Positions 37,282-46,315 of a stretch of DNA of 64,000 nt are shown here, one piece after another. The stretch is from Chlamydia crocodili (lineage in GTDB: Bacteria > Chlamydiota > Chlamydiia > Chlamydiales > Chlamydiaceae): the NCBI RefSeq assembly GCF_018343815.1, contig NZ_CP060791.1, forward strand, positions 80,113 to 144,112, read 5' to 3'. How positions within the stretch are numbered: the stretch's first letter is position 1; each line of letters opens with the position of its first letter. A program made the position numbers and the translations under genes. Under the pieces are notes generated by a model that worked only from the letters and a program-made list of their open reading frames with translations, did not search any database and had not been told where the DNA came from.

Positions 37282-38511
37282 ATGCGAACGCTATCGATTT
37301 CTATGCTTTTGTTTACCATCGGGTCAGGAATAAGTTCAGTAAGTTTACATGCTGCTCCTTCCGTATCAAAGACACCTGTTGCGCAAATGGACAAGTCTTC
37401 TTTTTCTCCATTTACAGGAGAAATTAAAGGAAATCGTGTGCGGTTGCGTCTAGCTCCGCATGTAGACAGCTCTATTATCAAAGAACTCTCCAAAGGCGAT
37501 TATATTGCCGTTATTGGTGAGAACAAAGACTATTATATCGTTGCTGCTCCTGAAGGACTCAAAGGCTATGTATTCCGCACGTTTGTTTTGGACAACATAA
37601 TTGAAGGTGAACAAGTAAATGTAAGGTTAGAACCTTCGACGTCAGCCCCCGTACTTGTACGTTTATCCCGAGGCACGGAAATTCAAGCGACATCGAGTCA
37701 GCCACAAGGAAAATGGTTAGAGATTGCTCTACCCAGTCAATGTGCTTTCTATGTTGCTAAAAATTTTGTTTCTCAAAAAGGTTCTATAGATCTTTATAAA
37801 CATAGAGAAGGCCAAAAAAAAATCGCTTTAGATTTACTAGATTCTGCCGTGAAATTCGCTCAAGATGAGTTGAAAAAAACTTTGGATTCCATCGACTTAG
37901 AAGCAATTTATAAAAAAGTCAATCTTGTACAATCTGAAGAATTCAATGACGTCCCTGGTTTGCAGCCGTTAATACAAAAAGCCTTAGAGGAGATTCAGGA
38001 TTCTTATCTTTCAAAATCCCTAGCAAATCAAGATAAGGCAATCGGAAAACAACAAGCATCCAGTTCTTCCGATACTTTCTATAGTACGGAAAAACCTGTA
38101 ACTACCGGATCTTTATTATCGCGACATATCCGTAAGCAAACAGTAATTAAGACCTCTCCAAAAACTCAAGGAAGAGAAAGTCTTGAATATTCCTTATTTA
38201 AAATTTGGGCAAGCATGCAGCCGCAAGAAAATGCTAAAAAGCTTACTCAAGATGCTTTCTATGAAGAAGAGAAAAAGAAAAAACAAACTTTTGTTGGAGA
38301 GCTTGAAGTTTATCCCCATGTTGTAAAAAACAATCCAGGCGATTATTTGCTTAAAGACAAGGAAAATACTATAGCTTTTGTCTATGCAACAAAAATAGAC
38401 TTAGAAAAATGGTTAGGAAAGAGAGTTTCTGTAGAATGCTTACCTCGTCCAAATAACCATTTTGCTTTTCCAGCTTATTATATAATCAATATTAAAGAAG
38501 TTATTTCTTAG
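37282..38511 (+). CDS. Ctad1/CT017-like secreted protein with two SH3 domains
   Basis: The 409-aa protein begins with a signal peptide (MRTLSISMLLFTIGSGISSV..LHA, about 24 residues). Two bacterial SH3 domains follow: residues about 48-103 (GNRVRLRLAPHVDSSII, GLKGYVFRTFV) and 106-163 (QVNVRLEPSTSAPVL). The C-terminal half is Lys/Gln-rich without a known domain. The C. trachomatis homologue CT017 (Ctad1) is reported as a surface adhesin that binds integrin beta1; function here is by homology. AGGAG precedes ATG 37282. The next gene converges with 1 bp between stops. Confidence 0.82.
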   Translation: MRTLSISMLLFTIGSGISSVSLHAAPSVSKTPVAQMDKSSFSPFTGEIKGNRVRLRLAPHVDSSIIKELSKGDYIAVIGENKDYYIVAAPEGLKGYVFRTFVLDNIIEGEQVNVRLEPSTSAPVLVRLSRGTEIQATSSQPQGKWLEIALPSQCAFYVAKNFVSQKGSIDLYKHREGQKKIALDLLDSAVKFAQDELKKTLDSIDLEAIYKKVNLVQSEEFNDVPGLQPLIQKALEEIQDSYLSKSLANQDKAIGKQQASSSSDTFYSTEKPVTTGSLLSRHIRKQTVIKTSPKTQGRESLEYSLFKIWASMQPQENAKKLTQDAFYEEEKKKKQTFVGELEVYPHVVKNNPGDYLLKDKENTIAFVYATKIDLEKWLGKRVSVECLPRPNNHFAFPAYYIINIKEVIS

Positions 38512-38512
38512 A

Positions 38513-39580
38513 CTATTTTCTTATGCTCTCTTTGGAATTGTCCGTGATCCAATATTCAGGACAATTTAAAAGCAGAGCCTCTTCCTCAACTCTATAGTAT
38601 TTAATACGCTGATTACCCGAAACATCCTTACCAGTATAAACAATATGCATGTATCCTTGTTTATCTAAATACGCACAAGGATCTATGCTATAATTCGCAT
38701 CAATAAGTTTAGGATGATTCCAAGTTAATCCTTCATTATAAGAAGGAAAGCATGTTAGCCCATCTCCATCAGGAGCACTATTAGCAAAAAGAAATAATCT
38801 CCCGTTTCTCCCCGATTGAACAGCAATACTACTATTATAACTTCGCCAAGGAAGGTTCTTTAATTTTGACCAAGAAATTCCACGATTTGTAGATATTGAC
38901 ATGCAAATATAATTCTCTTCCACAGAAGCATTTCTACAAAAAAGTGCCAACTTGTTTGAAGCTAAAGATACAATGGCAGGTTCTATAGGAACTTGATTCC
39001 CAGTCTTTCCTAAAATAGGACCAAAACGTCCTTCCCAAGATCGAGAACAGAAATTATAAATTTCTACCCAGGAAGCTCCTACAAGCTCTTGATCTGTTAG
39101 CATCCCATAGATACTATATGAGGGAATATATATTTGATTTCTTATTCTATCCACATAAGGAGGATTTCTTGTTGTTCCCTCTAATCCAGGAGGTAAGAGT
39201 CTGTGTTCAGACCAATTTTTTCCTGCATTAAAAGAAAAAGCTAGATAAGGATGACTCACGCTCTCTCCAAAAAGTTGCTTTCTATAAAACAACCATATTT
39301 CTTGAGAGCTAATTCTTACCAATACAGGTTTAGAAAAACTCGCGGATTCTTGAGGGAAAATCTCGCTAGGTTCCGACCATAATCCCCGATCACAATACCT
39401 TCCTATAAGCTTGCCGCTCTCTTGCCAAACAACAAGAAGTTTGCTAGAGGTTTCGACAATTGTAGAGGAACTCGAAATGCTATTTTCAGAAGATAGCCAC
39501 AGCTCCTCATAAGGCTTATATTCTCCAGAACATAAACTCAGCGGAGAAAATATGAGTAAAAAAATCCAGAATTTCCACAT
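38513..39580 (-). CDS. Secreted sialidase-like (BNR/Asp-box) protein
   Basis: The 355-aa product has a signal peptide (FWIFLLIFSPLSLCSG). Three Asp-box-like repeats S-x-N-x-G-x-x-W occur at 116-123 (SFNAGKNW), 230-237 (STNRGISW) and 280-287 (SYNEGLTW), each with Asn where the box usually has Asp. TRNPPYVDRIRNQIYIPSYS and QVPIEPAIV match the beta-propeller of the COG4692/BNR_2 predicted-neuraminidase family. The family may hydrolyse sialic or other sugars, but catalytic residues were not verified, so glycosidase activity is unproven. It lies between an adhesin gene and cydB, on its own, and is not part of the C. trachomatis order I know. Confidence 0.75.
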   Translation of the reverse strand: MWKFWIFLLIFSPLSLCSGEYKPYEELWLSSENSISSSSTIVETSSKLLVVWQESGKLIGRYCDRGLWSEPSEIFPQESASFSKPVLVRISSQEIWLFYRKQLFGESVSHPYLAFSFNAGKNWSEHRLLPPGLEGTTRNPPYVDRIRNQIYIPSYSIYGMLTDQELVGASWVEIYNFCSRSWEGRFGPILGKTGNQVPIEPAIVSLASNKLALFCRNASVEENYICMSISTNRGISWSKLKNLPWRSYNSSIAVQSGRNGRLFLFANSAPDGDGLTCFPSYNEGLTWNHPKLIDANYSIDPCAYLDKQGYMHIVYTGKDVSGNQRIKYYRVEEEALLLNCPEYWITDNSKESIRK

Positions 39581-39616
39581 AAATGCAACCTAAAAATAAA
39601 AAATAGGAAGCATGTT

Positions 39617-39667
39617 ATAAAAATTTTAGAGTTTTTGTAATGAGCAAAAACAAGTCATCTCTAAAAC
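39617..39667 (-). terminator. Rho-independent terminator of cydAB
   Basis: On the minus strand GTTTTTG and CAAAAAC form a 7-bp stem around CTCATTA; outer TTTTAGAG/CTCTAAAA can extend it, and TTTTTATA follows. Confidence 0.75.
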
Positions 39668-39670
39668 TTT

Positions 39671-40738
39671 CTAATACACAGAAGGAAAATCGGTTTTACC
39701 TCTGAAAACACGATAGATGTAGACTCCATAAGCTATAATAAATGGTAAACCTACAAGTACGATTACCAAAAGACTCTGCAATGTTTTCGTACTTGCTGCT
39801 GTATTATAAATAGTATAGCTATGCTCAGGATCTACAGTAGAAAATAGAATATTCGGAAAAATTAAAGTTACCGTTGATAGTATCAATAGAAGTAAATTCA
39901 ATGACGAATAAAGAAAAGCACAGCCGTAGCGTTTTCTGGATATACAAGTTTTAGTTGCTAGACAACTTCCCAAAGTCATAGCGAGCAACAATATCAATAC
40001 CGGATATGTAGGAACTCCCGTAAAACTTCCTACCTGAAAAGAGTATCCTTTTATCTGCGGTATCATAGCAAGAGTAGCACCGATTAAAAGGAGATAAATA
40101 ACTAAAAATGCGGACAAAACATAAGAAAAACGCTTAATGATCCGCTGTTGCAACTCTCCTGTAGTCTTCATTAAAACAAAAGTAGCTCCATGAATTGCAA
40201 AAGCACTAACAACGAGAGCACCGCATAGTAATGTATAAGGACGGAAAAATAGCACCCAAGATAAAGAAGAATAAGGAGTTGTAGGAGATATAGGCAGTCC
40301 TAAAATCATATTCCCTACCAAAACTCCTAAGAAAAAGCTAATAGCGATTCCTGATATACAAAAAACAATATCCCAGAACGCTTTCCACTTTGTAGATTCT
40401 GCCTTACTACGAAATTCTAAAGAACATCCTCGGAAGATATAAAGTAAAACTAATGTCCATATTGGCATGTAAAAAATTGATAATAGTGCACCATAAGCCG
40501 GTGGAAATCCTGCAAAAAGCCCGCCAAAAATAATAATTAGCCACACTTCATTACCATCCCAAACAGGCCCTATAGAATTAAGTAGTGTACGTCGCTCATT
40601 ATCAGCACGAGACATAAAGTAAATCGCACTTAAACCTAGATCAAAACCATCTCCCAAGGAGTAAGCAAATACTGCAACTACTAATATAACATACCAAGCT
40701 ATCGGCAACATTGAAGCTAAAGAAAAATCCATGATCAT
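39671..40738 (-). CDS. cydB: Cytochrome bd oxidase subunit II
   Basis: The 355-aa membrane protein has about eight to nine hydrophobic segments and the family start YVILVVAVFAYSLGDGFDLG, then NSIGPVWDGNEVWLII and ATFVLMKTTGELQQR. With CydA it forms the quinol:oxygen reductase in the inner membrane, which reduces O2 to water with high affinity. It overlaps the cydA stop by 4 bp (ATGA), with GAGG seven bases upstream. No small cydX gene was seen downstream. Confidence 0.96.
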   Translation of the reverse strand: MIMDFSLASMLPIAWYVILVVAVFAYSLGDGFDLGLSAIYFMSRADNERRTLLNSIGPVWDGNEVWLIIIFGGLFAGFPPAYGALLSIFYMPIWTLVLLYIFRGCSLEFRSKAESTKWKAFWDIVFCISGIAISFFLGVLVGNMILGLPISPTTPYSSLSWVLFFRPYTLLCGALVVSAFAIHGATFVLMKTTGELQQRIIKRFSYVLSAFLVIYLLLIGATLAMIPQIKGYSFQVGSFTGVPTYPVLILLLAMTLGSCLATKTCISRKRYGCAFLYSSLNLLLLILSTVTLIFPNILFSTVDPEHSYTIYNTAASTKTLQSLLVIVLVGLPFIIAYGVYIYRVFRGKTDFPSVY

Positions 40739-42075
40739 ACTTCCACCTCATTAAGATCGTTTTGATCGGGTCCTCGTTGTATTTTCTTCCATAAAAGAAA
40801 GAGGAATAAAGATAAGAGACAAACAAACACTAAACTAAATAAAATAAGAGTTTGAACAACCTGACCTCCACGTATTATAGGAGAAACAGCATCACTGGTT
40901 TTTAATAAACCGTAAACTACCCAAGGCTGCCTCCCCATTTCTGCAGCAAACCAACCCACTTCATTACATACTTCAGGGCAGAGAATAGAAAATGAGAGTA
41001 TAGATAAGATAAAGGATTTTAACGCCCAGCGTCTTTTCCTATAAGCACACCAAGCAATGATGGCGAGGAGAACCATTAATCCCCAAAGCATAACCATTAA
41101 GTGATAGAATTGGAAAACTAGCTGCACATTAGGCCACTCATCTTGTGGTATTTGATCCAAACCAACAACGGGAGTTTTAGTATTTCTATGGACTAAGAAT
41201 GAAAGACCTCCAGGAATAGGCAAGCCTATAACTTTTTGATTCTTTACATCAACATAACCAAATAGATAAATTGGGCTATATTCTTCAGTTTTAAATAAAC
41301 CCTCAAAAGCCGCTAATTTTGCAGGCTGATTTTTAGCAACACCACGTGCTGTGACATCGGCAGACCACAATTGTAAAATAAGTACGATAATCCCAGTAAT
41401 TGCACCTAATTTTAATCCCTGACGAGCAAATTCTACATGACGTTGCTTGCGTAAATAATACGCACTAACACTAATTACGAGGAAAATTCCTGACAACCAA
41501 GTCCCTAACACAACGTGAATATAACGATCTATACTTGAAGGAGAGAAAACCACTTGCCAAAATGAAGTCATTGTAGGAACAAGCTGCCCATTGTGCATAG
41601 CCATTTCATAACCTGAAGGCGTTTGCATCCAAGAATTCGCGCATACAATCCAAAAAGCACTCATATGAGCTCCTAAAGCTACCATACAAGTAGAAAAGAA
41701 GTGCATTTTCTTAGAAACCTTATGACGTCCAAATAACAAGACACCTAAAAATCCTGATTCTAAGAAAAAGGCAAAAACACCTTCACTGCCTAAAAGTGTT
41801 CCGAAAACATTTCCAGTATACTCAGAAAATCTTGACCAATTTGATCCAAAAGAAAAAATTTGCATGATTCCAGTGACAACACCAACAACAAACGTTAAAG
41901 CAAAGACACCAATCCAAAACCAAGTCATCTGTTTATAAATATTCTTCTTCGTAACTAAATACAAGCCTTCCATCAAAACAAGCATCATACTGAGACCCAT
42001 ACTCAAAGGAACAAATAAGTAGTGAAAAGCAATAAATAAACCAAACTGTATTCTAGATAAAATCACCGTGTCCAT
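40735..42075 (-). CDS. cydA: Cytochrome bd oxidase subunit I
   Basis: From ATG 42075 (MDTVILSRIQFGLFIAFHYLF), preceded by GGCGGA, it encodes 446 aa; the frame is open to 42132 but that part fits no family. The conserved quinol and heme features are visible: FHYLFVPLSMGLSMMLVLMEG (heme ligand His), LGSEGVFAFFLESGFLGVLLFG, EVGWFAAEMGRQPWVVYGLL. It binds hemes b558, b595 and d. Cytochrome bd is the only terminal oxidase known in Chlamydia. Confidence 0.95.
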   Translation of the reverse strand: MDTVILSRIQFGLFIAFHYLFVPLSMGLSMMLVLMEGLYLVTKKNIYKQMTWFWIGVFALTFVVGVVTGIMQIFSFGSNWSRFSEYTGNVFGTLLGSEGVFAFFLESGFLGVLLFGRHKVSKKMHFFSTCMVALGAHMSAFWIVCANSWMQTPSGYEMAMHNGQLVPTMTSFWQVVFSPSSIDRYIHVVLGTWLSGIFLVISVSAYYLRKQRHVEFARQGLKLGAITGIIVLILQLWSADVTARGVAKNQPAKLAAFEGLFKTEEYSPIYLFGYVDVKNQKVIGLPIPGGLSFLVHRNTKTPVVGLDQIPQDEWPNVQLVFQFYHLMVMLWGLMVLLAIIAWCAYRKRRWALKSFILSILSFSILCPEVCNEVGWFAAEMGRQPWVVYGLLKTSDAVSPIIRGGQVVQTLILFSLVFVCLLSLFLFLLWKKIQRGPDQNDLNEVEV

Positions 42076-42274
42076 ATGTCCGCCAGAAATCCGAGAACAA
42101 ATAAAAAAGCTGTAATGTGAAGTATATAACAAACTATTGCAACTATAAAATACTTTGCTGTTAACATTTTTCTCTATATGCTACAGTATTATATTACCTT
42201 CTTTTAGAAAACAGTCGCTTGCCTTTAAGGTGAGAATCTCTTCGAGTATTCTATTCTAGGAAACTAGTAAAGCT

Positions 42275-43069
42275 ATGCCCATAGATATTACTTACTATAC
42301 TACTCCCTTATTAGAAATTATTCTGATTTGGGTAGTGTTAAATTATCTTCTGAAGTTCTTTTGGGGAACTCGAGCCATGGACGTTGTCTTCGGCTTGCTT
42401 GCCTTCCTGTTTCTATTTGTCTTAGCAGATAAGCTACACTTTCCTATAATCAGACGACTAATGCTACATGTTGTTAATGTCGCTGCTATTGTTGTTTTTA
42501 TTATTTTCCAACCAGAGATACGCCTAGCCTTGTCACGTGTGCGATTTCATGGAAGAAAATTTGTTATTGATTTACAGGATCAATTTATTGAACATCTTAC
42601 CTCATGCATCTATCAGATGTCAGAGAGACAGGTTGGAGCTCTTGTTGTTCTTGAAAACAAAGATTCCTTCGATGAATTTTTAAGTTTCTCTTCAGTAAAA
42701 ATTAATGCCGATTTTTCAGAAGAACTTTTAGAAACTATTTTTGAACCTTCTTCTCCTCTTCATGATGGGGCCGTAGTTCTTAGAGCAGAAACGATAGCTT
42801 ATGCGCGGGTTGTTCTCCCCTTGGCTCACGATACCACACAATTATCTCGTTCCATGGGAACACGTCACCGTGCAGCTTTAGGAGCAAGCCAACGTACTGA
42901 TGCATTAATTATCATTGTATCTGAAGAAAATGGCTATGTATCGTTATCTCGTGATGGGATTTTGACACGCGGAGTGAAGATGGACAGATTCAAAGCAGTA
43001 TTGAGAAGTATCCTCACTCTAAAAGAACAAAAACGCAAACCCTTTAGCTCATGGATTTGGAAAAAATGA
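42275..43069 (+). CDS. dacA: Diadenylate cyclase (c-di-AMP synthase, CdaA/DacA type)
   Basis: The 264-aa protein has three N-terminal membrane segments (about residues 10-30, 35-52, 64-80) and a DAC domain with the DGA motif at 164-166 (PLHDGAVVL) and RHR at 197-199 (GTRHRAALGAS), the two catalytic signatures. It makes c-di-AMP from two ATP. In C. trachomatis the homologue (CT012, DacA) makes c-di-AMP that host STING detects. The downstream ybbR overlaps by 4 bp, the widespread cdaA-cdaR arrangement. Confidence 0.94.
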   Translation: MPIDITYYTTPLLEIILIWVVLNYLLKFFWGTRAMDVVFGLLAFLFLFVLADKLHFPIIRRLMLHVVNVAAIVVFIIFQPEIRLALSRVRFHGRKFVIDLQDQFIEHLTSCIYQMSERQVGALVVLENKDSFDEFLSFSSVKINADFSEELLETIFEPSSPLHDGAVVLRAETIAYARVVLPLAHDTTQLSRSMGTRHRAALGASQRTDALIIIVSEENGYVSLSRDGILTRGVKMDRFKAVLRSILTLKEQKRKPFSSWIWKK

Positions 43070-44334
43070 TCGATTTCCTTTCTCGTTTTTTCATGCGCAA
43101 TTGGCTGAGAAAAGTAGTATCTTTAGGGTTCGCCATTATTATTTGGGTACTCGTCGGACAAACGGTAACCATTACCCGCACCTTAAATAACGTCCCCGTA
43201 CGTATTATTGATCTTGATCCCGATCAAACAGTCTTAGGATTACAAAGTAATGGTCTATTAGATAAAAAAGTTTCATTAACTATCACAGGAAATAAAAATA
43301 CCGTCCACGATCTTCGCCCGACGAATCTAGAAGTGGTTATTAGTGCTACAGGACATACGGAAAGCTGGATAGCTGCTATTGATAAGTACAATCTTGTTAG
43401 CCTTGATGGTGAAACAAATATTCGTAGAGATATTCAAAGTGTCTCAGCTGATGATATTTTTATTCGTCTGACACAATATGTTACTGAAGACATTACAGTA
43501 ACAATCACAACTCCTGTAGGCAGTCCTCCTAAAGGCTACGAGTATTTAGACGTTTGGCCTAAGTATCTTATCCAGAAAGTCAGTGGTCCCAAGGAATACG
43601 TAAATGCCCTTAAGGAACAAGGTTTAGAACTAACTTTTAATTTGAATAAGGTGTCTTTCGAAGAATTAGAAAGAAATCGTATAGCTCAAGGGAATCACGA
43701 TGAGATTATCTTCCCTATTCCTGAAGAATGGAAAAAAATTCTTATACCTTTTGGCAATACTAATACCTATGAAAATCTCAACGACCCTCAAGCAGATTTC
43801 TTACGTTTACTCTTTTTAAAACAGGAATTTATTCCTTTAAATCTTAATCTTCCTGTTTTGCTTTTCTTCCCTGTAAAATATAGTAACATCTTCAATCCTC
43901 AGGCCTATACTTTAGAACCTTCCCATCCTATTATTCTTAATCAAGGTATCTACCAAATAGATATTCCCCTATATGCAAAAGATGTTAGCAAGCTTTTCTT
44001 AGATGTTGTTAAAAATAATATCGCTCTGGCTATTGTCATGGCTCCACCTCACGGGAATAATTCTGTAAACTGGGCTGTAGAATTTATAGATGAAAAAACT
44101 CTTGAAGATACTTTTGTTCAAGCTATCATGGCTCAAGAACATGGTATTCTCCACGACTTCGCTCTAATTGATGAAACTGGAATACGTCATCGATTCCGCG
44201 AATATTTAAGGAAACTATCGTTATTCGGAAAAGATGGGTCTCCATTAAATCTTTCAGCAGAGATTTCCCATAACAAAGTAATTATTCGTTCAAAACCTAT
44301 AGAAACCTCCAAGCTACATAAAAAAGAATGGTAG
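43066..44334 (+). CDS. ybbR: YbbR-domain protein (CdaR-like regulator of c-di-AMP synthase)
   Basis: From ATG 43066, overlapping the dacA stop as ATGA, it encodes 422 aa; an upstream ATG at 43051 is also in frame. One N-terminal membrane segment (WLRKVVSLGFAIIIWVLVG) is followed by repeated YbbR beta-domains beginning TITRTLNNVPVRIIDLD and ITVTITTPVGSPPKGYEYLDVWP. CdaR proteins bind the membrane part of CdaA from outside and modulate it. It corresponds to CT011. Confidence 0.9.
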   Translation: MIDFLSRFFMRNWLRKVVSLGFAIIIWVLVGQTVTITRTLNNVPVRIIDLDPDQTVLGLQSNGLLDKKVSLTITGNKNTVHDLRPTNLEVVISATGHTESWIAAIDKYNLVSLDGETNIRRDIQSVSADDIFIRLTQYVTEDITVTITTPVGSPPKGYEYLDVWPKYLIQKVSGPKEYVNALKEQGLELTFNLNKVSFEELERNRIAQGNHDEIIFPIPEEWKKILIPFGNTNTYENLNDPQADFLRLLFLKQEFIPLNLNLPVLLFFPVKYSNIFNPQAYTLEPSHPIILNQGIYQIDIPLYAKDVSKLFLDVVKNNIALAIVMAPPHGNNSVNWAVEFIDEKTLEDTFVQAIMAQEHGILHDFALIDETGIRHRFREYLRKLSLFGKDGSPLNLSAEISHNKVIIRSKPIETSKLHKKEW

Positions 44335-44424
44335 ATCATTAGATCCACGTATTAGATGTTCACAAATAGAAGTTTGTGTAATTAATAATATAAAAATTAT
44401 AAAAACAGTTGGAAGAGTTATCGA

Positions 44425-44469
44425 AGCTATTATAGTGTCGATAATAGCTCTTTCAACTATGAAAGAGCT
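44425..44469 (+). promoter_or_regulatory. Two overlapping, mutually exclusive stem-loops before lpxL
   Basis: Stem 1: AGCTATTAT (44425-44433) / ATAATAGCT (44441-44449), 7-nt loop. Stem 2: AGCTCTTTC (44446-44454) / GAAAGAGCT (44461-44469), 6-nt loop. Both are perfect 9-bp stems that share AGCT 44446-44449, so only one can form at a time. There is no U run after either. They lie 81 bases before the lpxL start. Confidence 0.65.
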
Positions 44470-44549
44470 CGATCTACCATAAATAAAGAAAATAGTACCC
44501 ATTTGTTCCCAATCTCCTGTTATACTAAATGGAGTAGGGATCCTAATTT

Positions 44550-45896
44550 ATGTTAAAGAACATACGTCGCGCCAAACAAACTATTATAGATTTCTTCGTT
44601 TATTATTTAGGAATAACGTTAATCGGAATTTTTAAATATATTCCCCGCTCTCTTTTATGTCGTTGTGGAAGAGCTTTAGGAACTGTCATTTTCTATACAA
44701 TCTCTGATTACAGAAAAACAGCACTTACAAATCTGGCTCTTGCTTTTCCTGATAAGCCTTTTAAAGAAAGAAAACGCATTGCTAAGCATTCTATACAGCA
44801 TGTCATGATCACTGTTTTAGAACTATTGGCAGTAGAAGGACTGATTGGAAATCTAGATAGTTTAATTTCCATAGCAACTGCAGAAACTCATCCTGAAGGG
44901 TTCTGTAATAATGAAGTTCTTACACAAAAAGAATTAGAAGATACGTTTTCTAAATTAAGTGAAAACGAGGGAATCATTTTATTTTGCGGCCATCAGGCAA
45001 ACTGGGAACTTCCTTTCCTTTATATTACTAGAGATTATCCTGGTTTAGCTTTTGCAAAACCGATAAAAAACATTCGACTAAATAAAAAAATTTTTTCTCT
45101 AAGAGAGACTTTTAAGGGAAAAATTGTTTCTCCAAAACAAGGGATACATTCCGCACTTCAAGCTCTACAACAAGGACATGTTATTGGTATAGTCGGAGAT
45201 CAGGCACTACTCATATCCTCATATGCTTATCCTTTATTTGGAAATGAGGCATTCACAACAACATCTCCAGCACTACTCGCCTATAAAACAGGAAAACCCG
45301 TAATGGCTGTATCGGTTTTCCGCAATAAAAATGGATATACTATTATTCCTAGTAAGAAGTTTTACGCTGATAAATCTTTACCCATTAAAGAAGCAACTTC
45401 TTCGCTTATGAACAATCTCATGAGATTCTTAGAAAAAGGCATCGCTCACAAACCTGAGCAATGGATGTGGATGCATAAACGATGGAAACGAAAACTCGTT
45501 AGCAATCTGAAAAAGAGACACGCTTACAGCCATATTCTCGTTATTGCTAATTATGCAGAACTTAAAAACTATAAGAGATTTCTTACTGATCTTGCTGATC
45601 TCTATTCAGGGGCTCTGTTAACACTAGCTTTAGAAAATCAATCCAATGAGAAGATACTTATAGACTATCTTCCCCAATATACTATAAAAGAATTCTCATC
45701 TCCTGCAGCTCTTTACGACTTCCCTAATAGTTTCCCTGCTATTTTTGATCTTGCGGGACTCCCAGCAACTCTACATAAACATTTCAAAATAACAGGCTCC
45801 TCGATTCTCTACACACGAAAAGCACTAGAGAAGAAATTACCCCATCCCCAAGCATCTTTAATTACGGCATTAAGTAAATTCTCAAAAAAATCTTAA
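44550..45896 (+). CDS. lpxL: Lipid A lauroyl acyltransferase-like (LpxL/HtrB family)
   Basis: The 448-aa protein has an N-terminal membrane anchor and the acyltransferase signature HQANWE (H-x4-E; many LpxL have H-x4-D), IGIVGDQALL, and KPEQWMWMHKRWK near residue 310, all typical of HtrB/LpxL. It adds a secondary fatty acid to lipid A at the inner membrane. It is longer than E. coli LpxL (306 aa): about 120 residues follow the acyltransferase part, of unknown role. AGGGA lies 12 bases before ATG 44550. It corresponds to CT010 (htrB). Confidence 0.9.
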   Translation: MLKNIRRAKQTIIDFFVYYLGITLIGIFKYIPRSLLCRCGRALGTVIFYTISDYRKTALTNLALAFPDKPFKERKRIAKHSIQHVMITVLELLAVEGLIGNLDSLISIATAETHPEGFCNNEVLTQKELEDTFSKLSENEGIILFCGHQANWELPFLYITRDYPGLAFAKPIKNIRLNKKIFSLRETFKGKIVSPKQGIHSALQALQQGHVIGIVGDQALLISSYAYPLFGNEAFTTTSPALLAYKTGKPVMAVSVFRNKNGYTIIPSKKFYADKSLPIKEATSSLMNNLMRFLEKGIAHKPEQWMWMHKRWKRKLVSNLKKRHAYSHILVIANYAELKNYKRFLTDLADLYSGALLTLALENQSNEKILIDYLPQYTIKEFSSPAALYDFPNSFPAIFDLAGLPATLHKHFKITGSSILYTRKALEKKLPHPQASLITALSKFSKKS

Positions 45897-45978
45897 CAAG
45901 AAACGAAAGAAATTTTTTTGATTTTTTTCTTGATTTAAGAGAAAATGTTCTTTGCAATTTTTAAATTAAAAGAATCTT

Positions 45979-46284
45979 ATGTGCTTAACAGAATGTTTAG
46001 GATCTACGTTTGAGTGTACTCTTAACTGTGTTTGCTTTTGTCAGGACTCTCAGAAAAACAAGCGTATTCTTGCATTGATTTCAGCATTAGCATTTGCAAT
46101 ATTAGCAATAGCAGCAATTGTTGTTTTCTCATTAATATGCGCAGGAACTATCCACGTTCCCGATACTCTATGGGGCATTAGTAAATATATTCTCACACCA
46201 GTACTCCTGGCAATAGCACTTGTTACAGCTTCACTATCTGCTGGATGTTTTAAAGCAAGAAATCGTTTTGCGACTACCACATAA
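45979..46284 (+). CDS. Small Inc-like bilobed membrane protein
   Basis: The 101-aa product is almost entirely one bilobed hydrophobic unit: LALISALAFAILAIAAIVVFSLICAG, a short PDTLWG turn, then YILTPVLLAIALVTASLSAGC. A Cys-rich N-terminus precedes it (six Cys in the first 22 residues). This is the minimal inclusion-membrane-protein pattern in Chlamydia; secretion is not shown. No family is recognised. It converges with pyk 15 bp away. Confidence 0.65.
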   Translation: MCLTECLGSTFECTLNCVCFCQDSQKNKRILALISALAFAILAIAAIVVFSLICAGTIHVPDTLWGISKYILTPVLLAIALVTASLSAGCFKARNRFATTT

Positions 46285-46290
46285 AATTAG

Positions 46291-46315
46291 AGCATCAGCT
46301 TATTTACCTGATGCT
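46291..46315 (-). terminator. Stem-loop at the convergent ends of pyk and the small Inc-like gene
   Basis: AGCATCAG (46291-46298) and CTGATGCT (46308-46315) form a perfect 8-bp stem with a 9-nt loop that includes the pyk stop. On the minus strand TAATTTTAT follows. Confidence 0.6.

Noticed and set aside
37233-37493. 86-aa minus-strand frame at the adhesin start
   Set aside because: Covers the promoter leader and signal peptide of the plus-strand gene; no support.
44314-44502. 62-aa hydrophobic minus-strand frame between ybbR and lpxL
   Set aside because: It overlaps the ybbR end and the paired hairpins; its hydrophobicity follows from AT-rich DNA. Not supported as a gene.
46050-46280. 76-aa minus-strand frame antisense to the small Inc-like gene
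   Set aside because: The plus-strand frame has the bilobed Inc pattern and a better start; this is its mirror.
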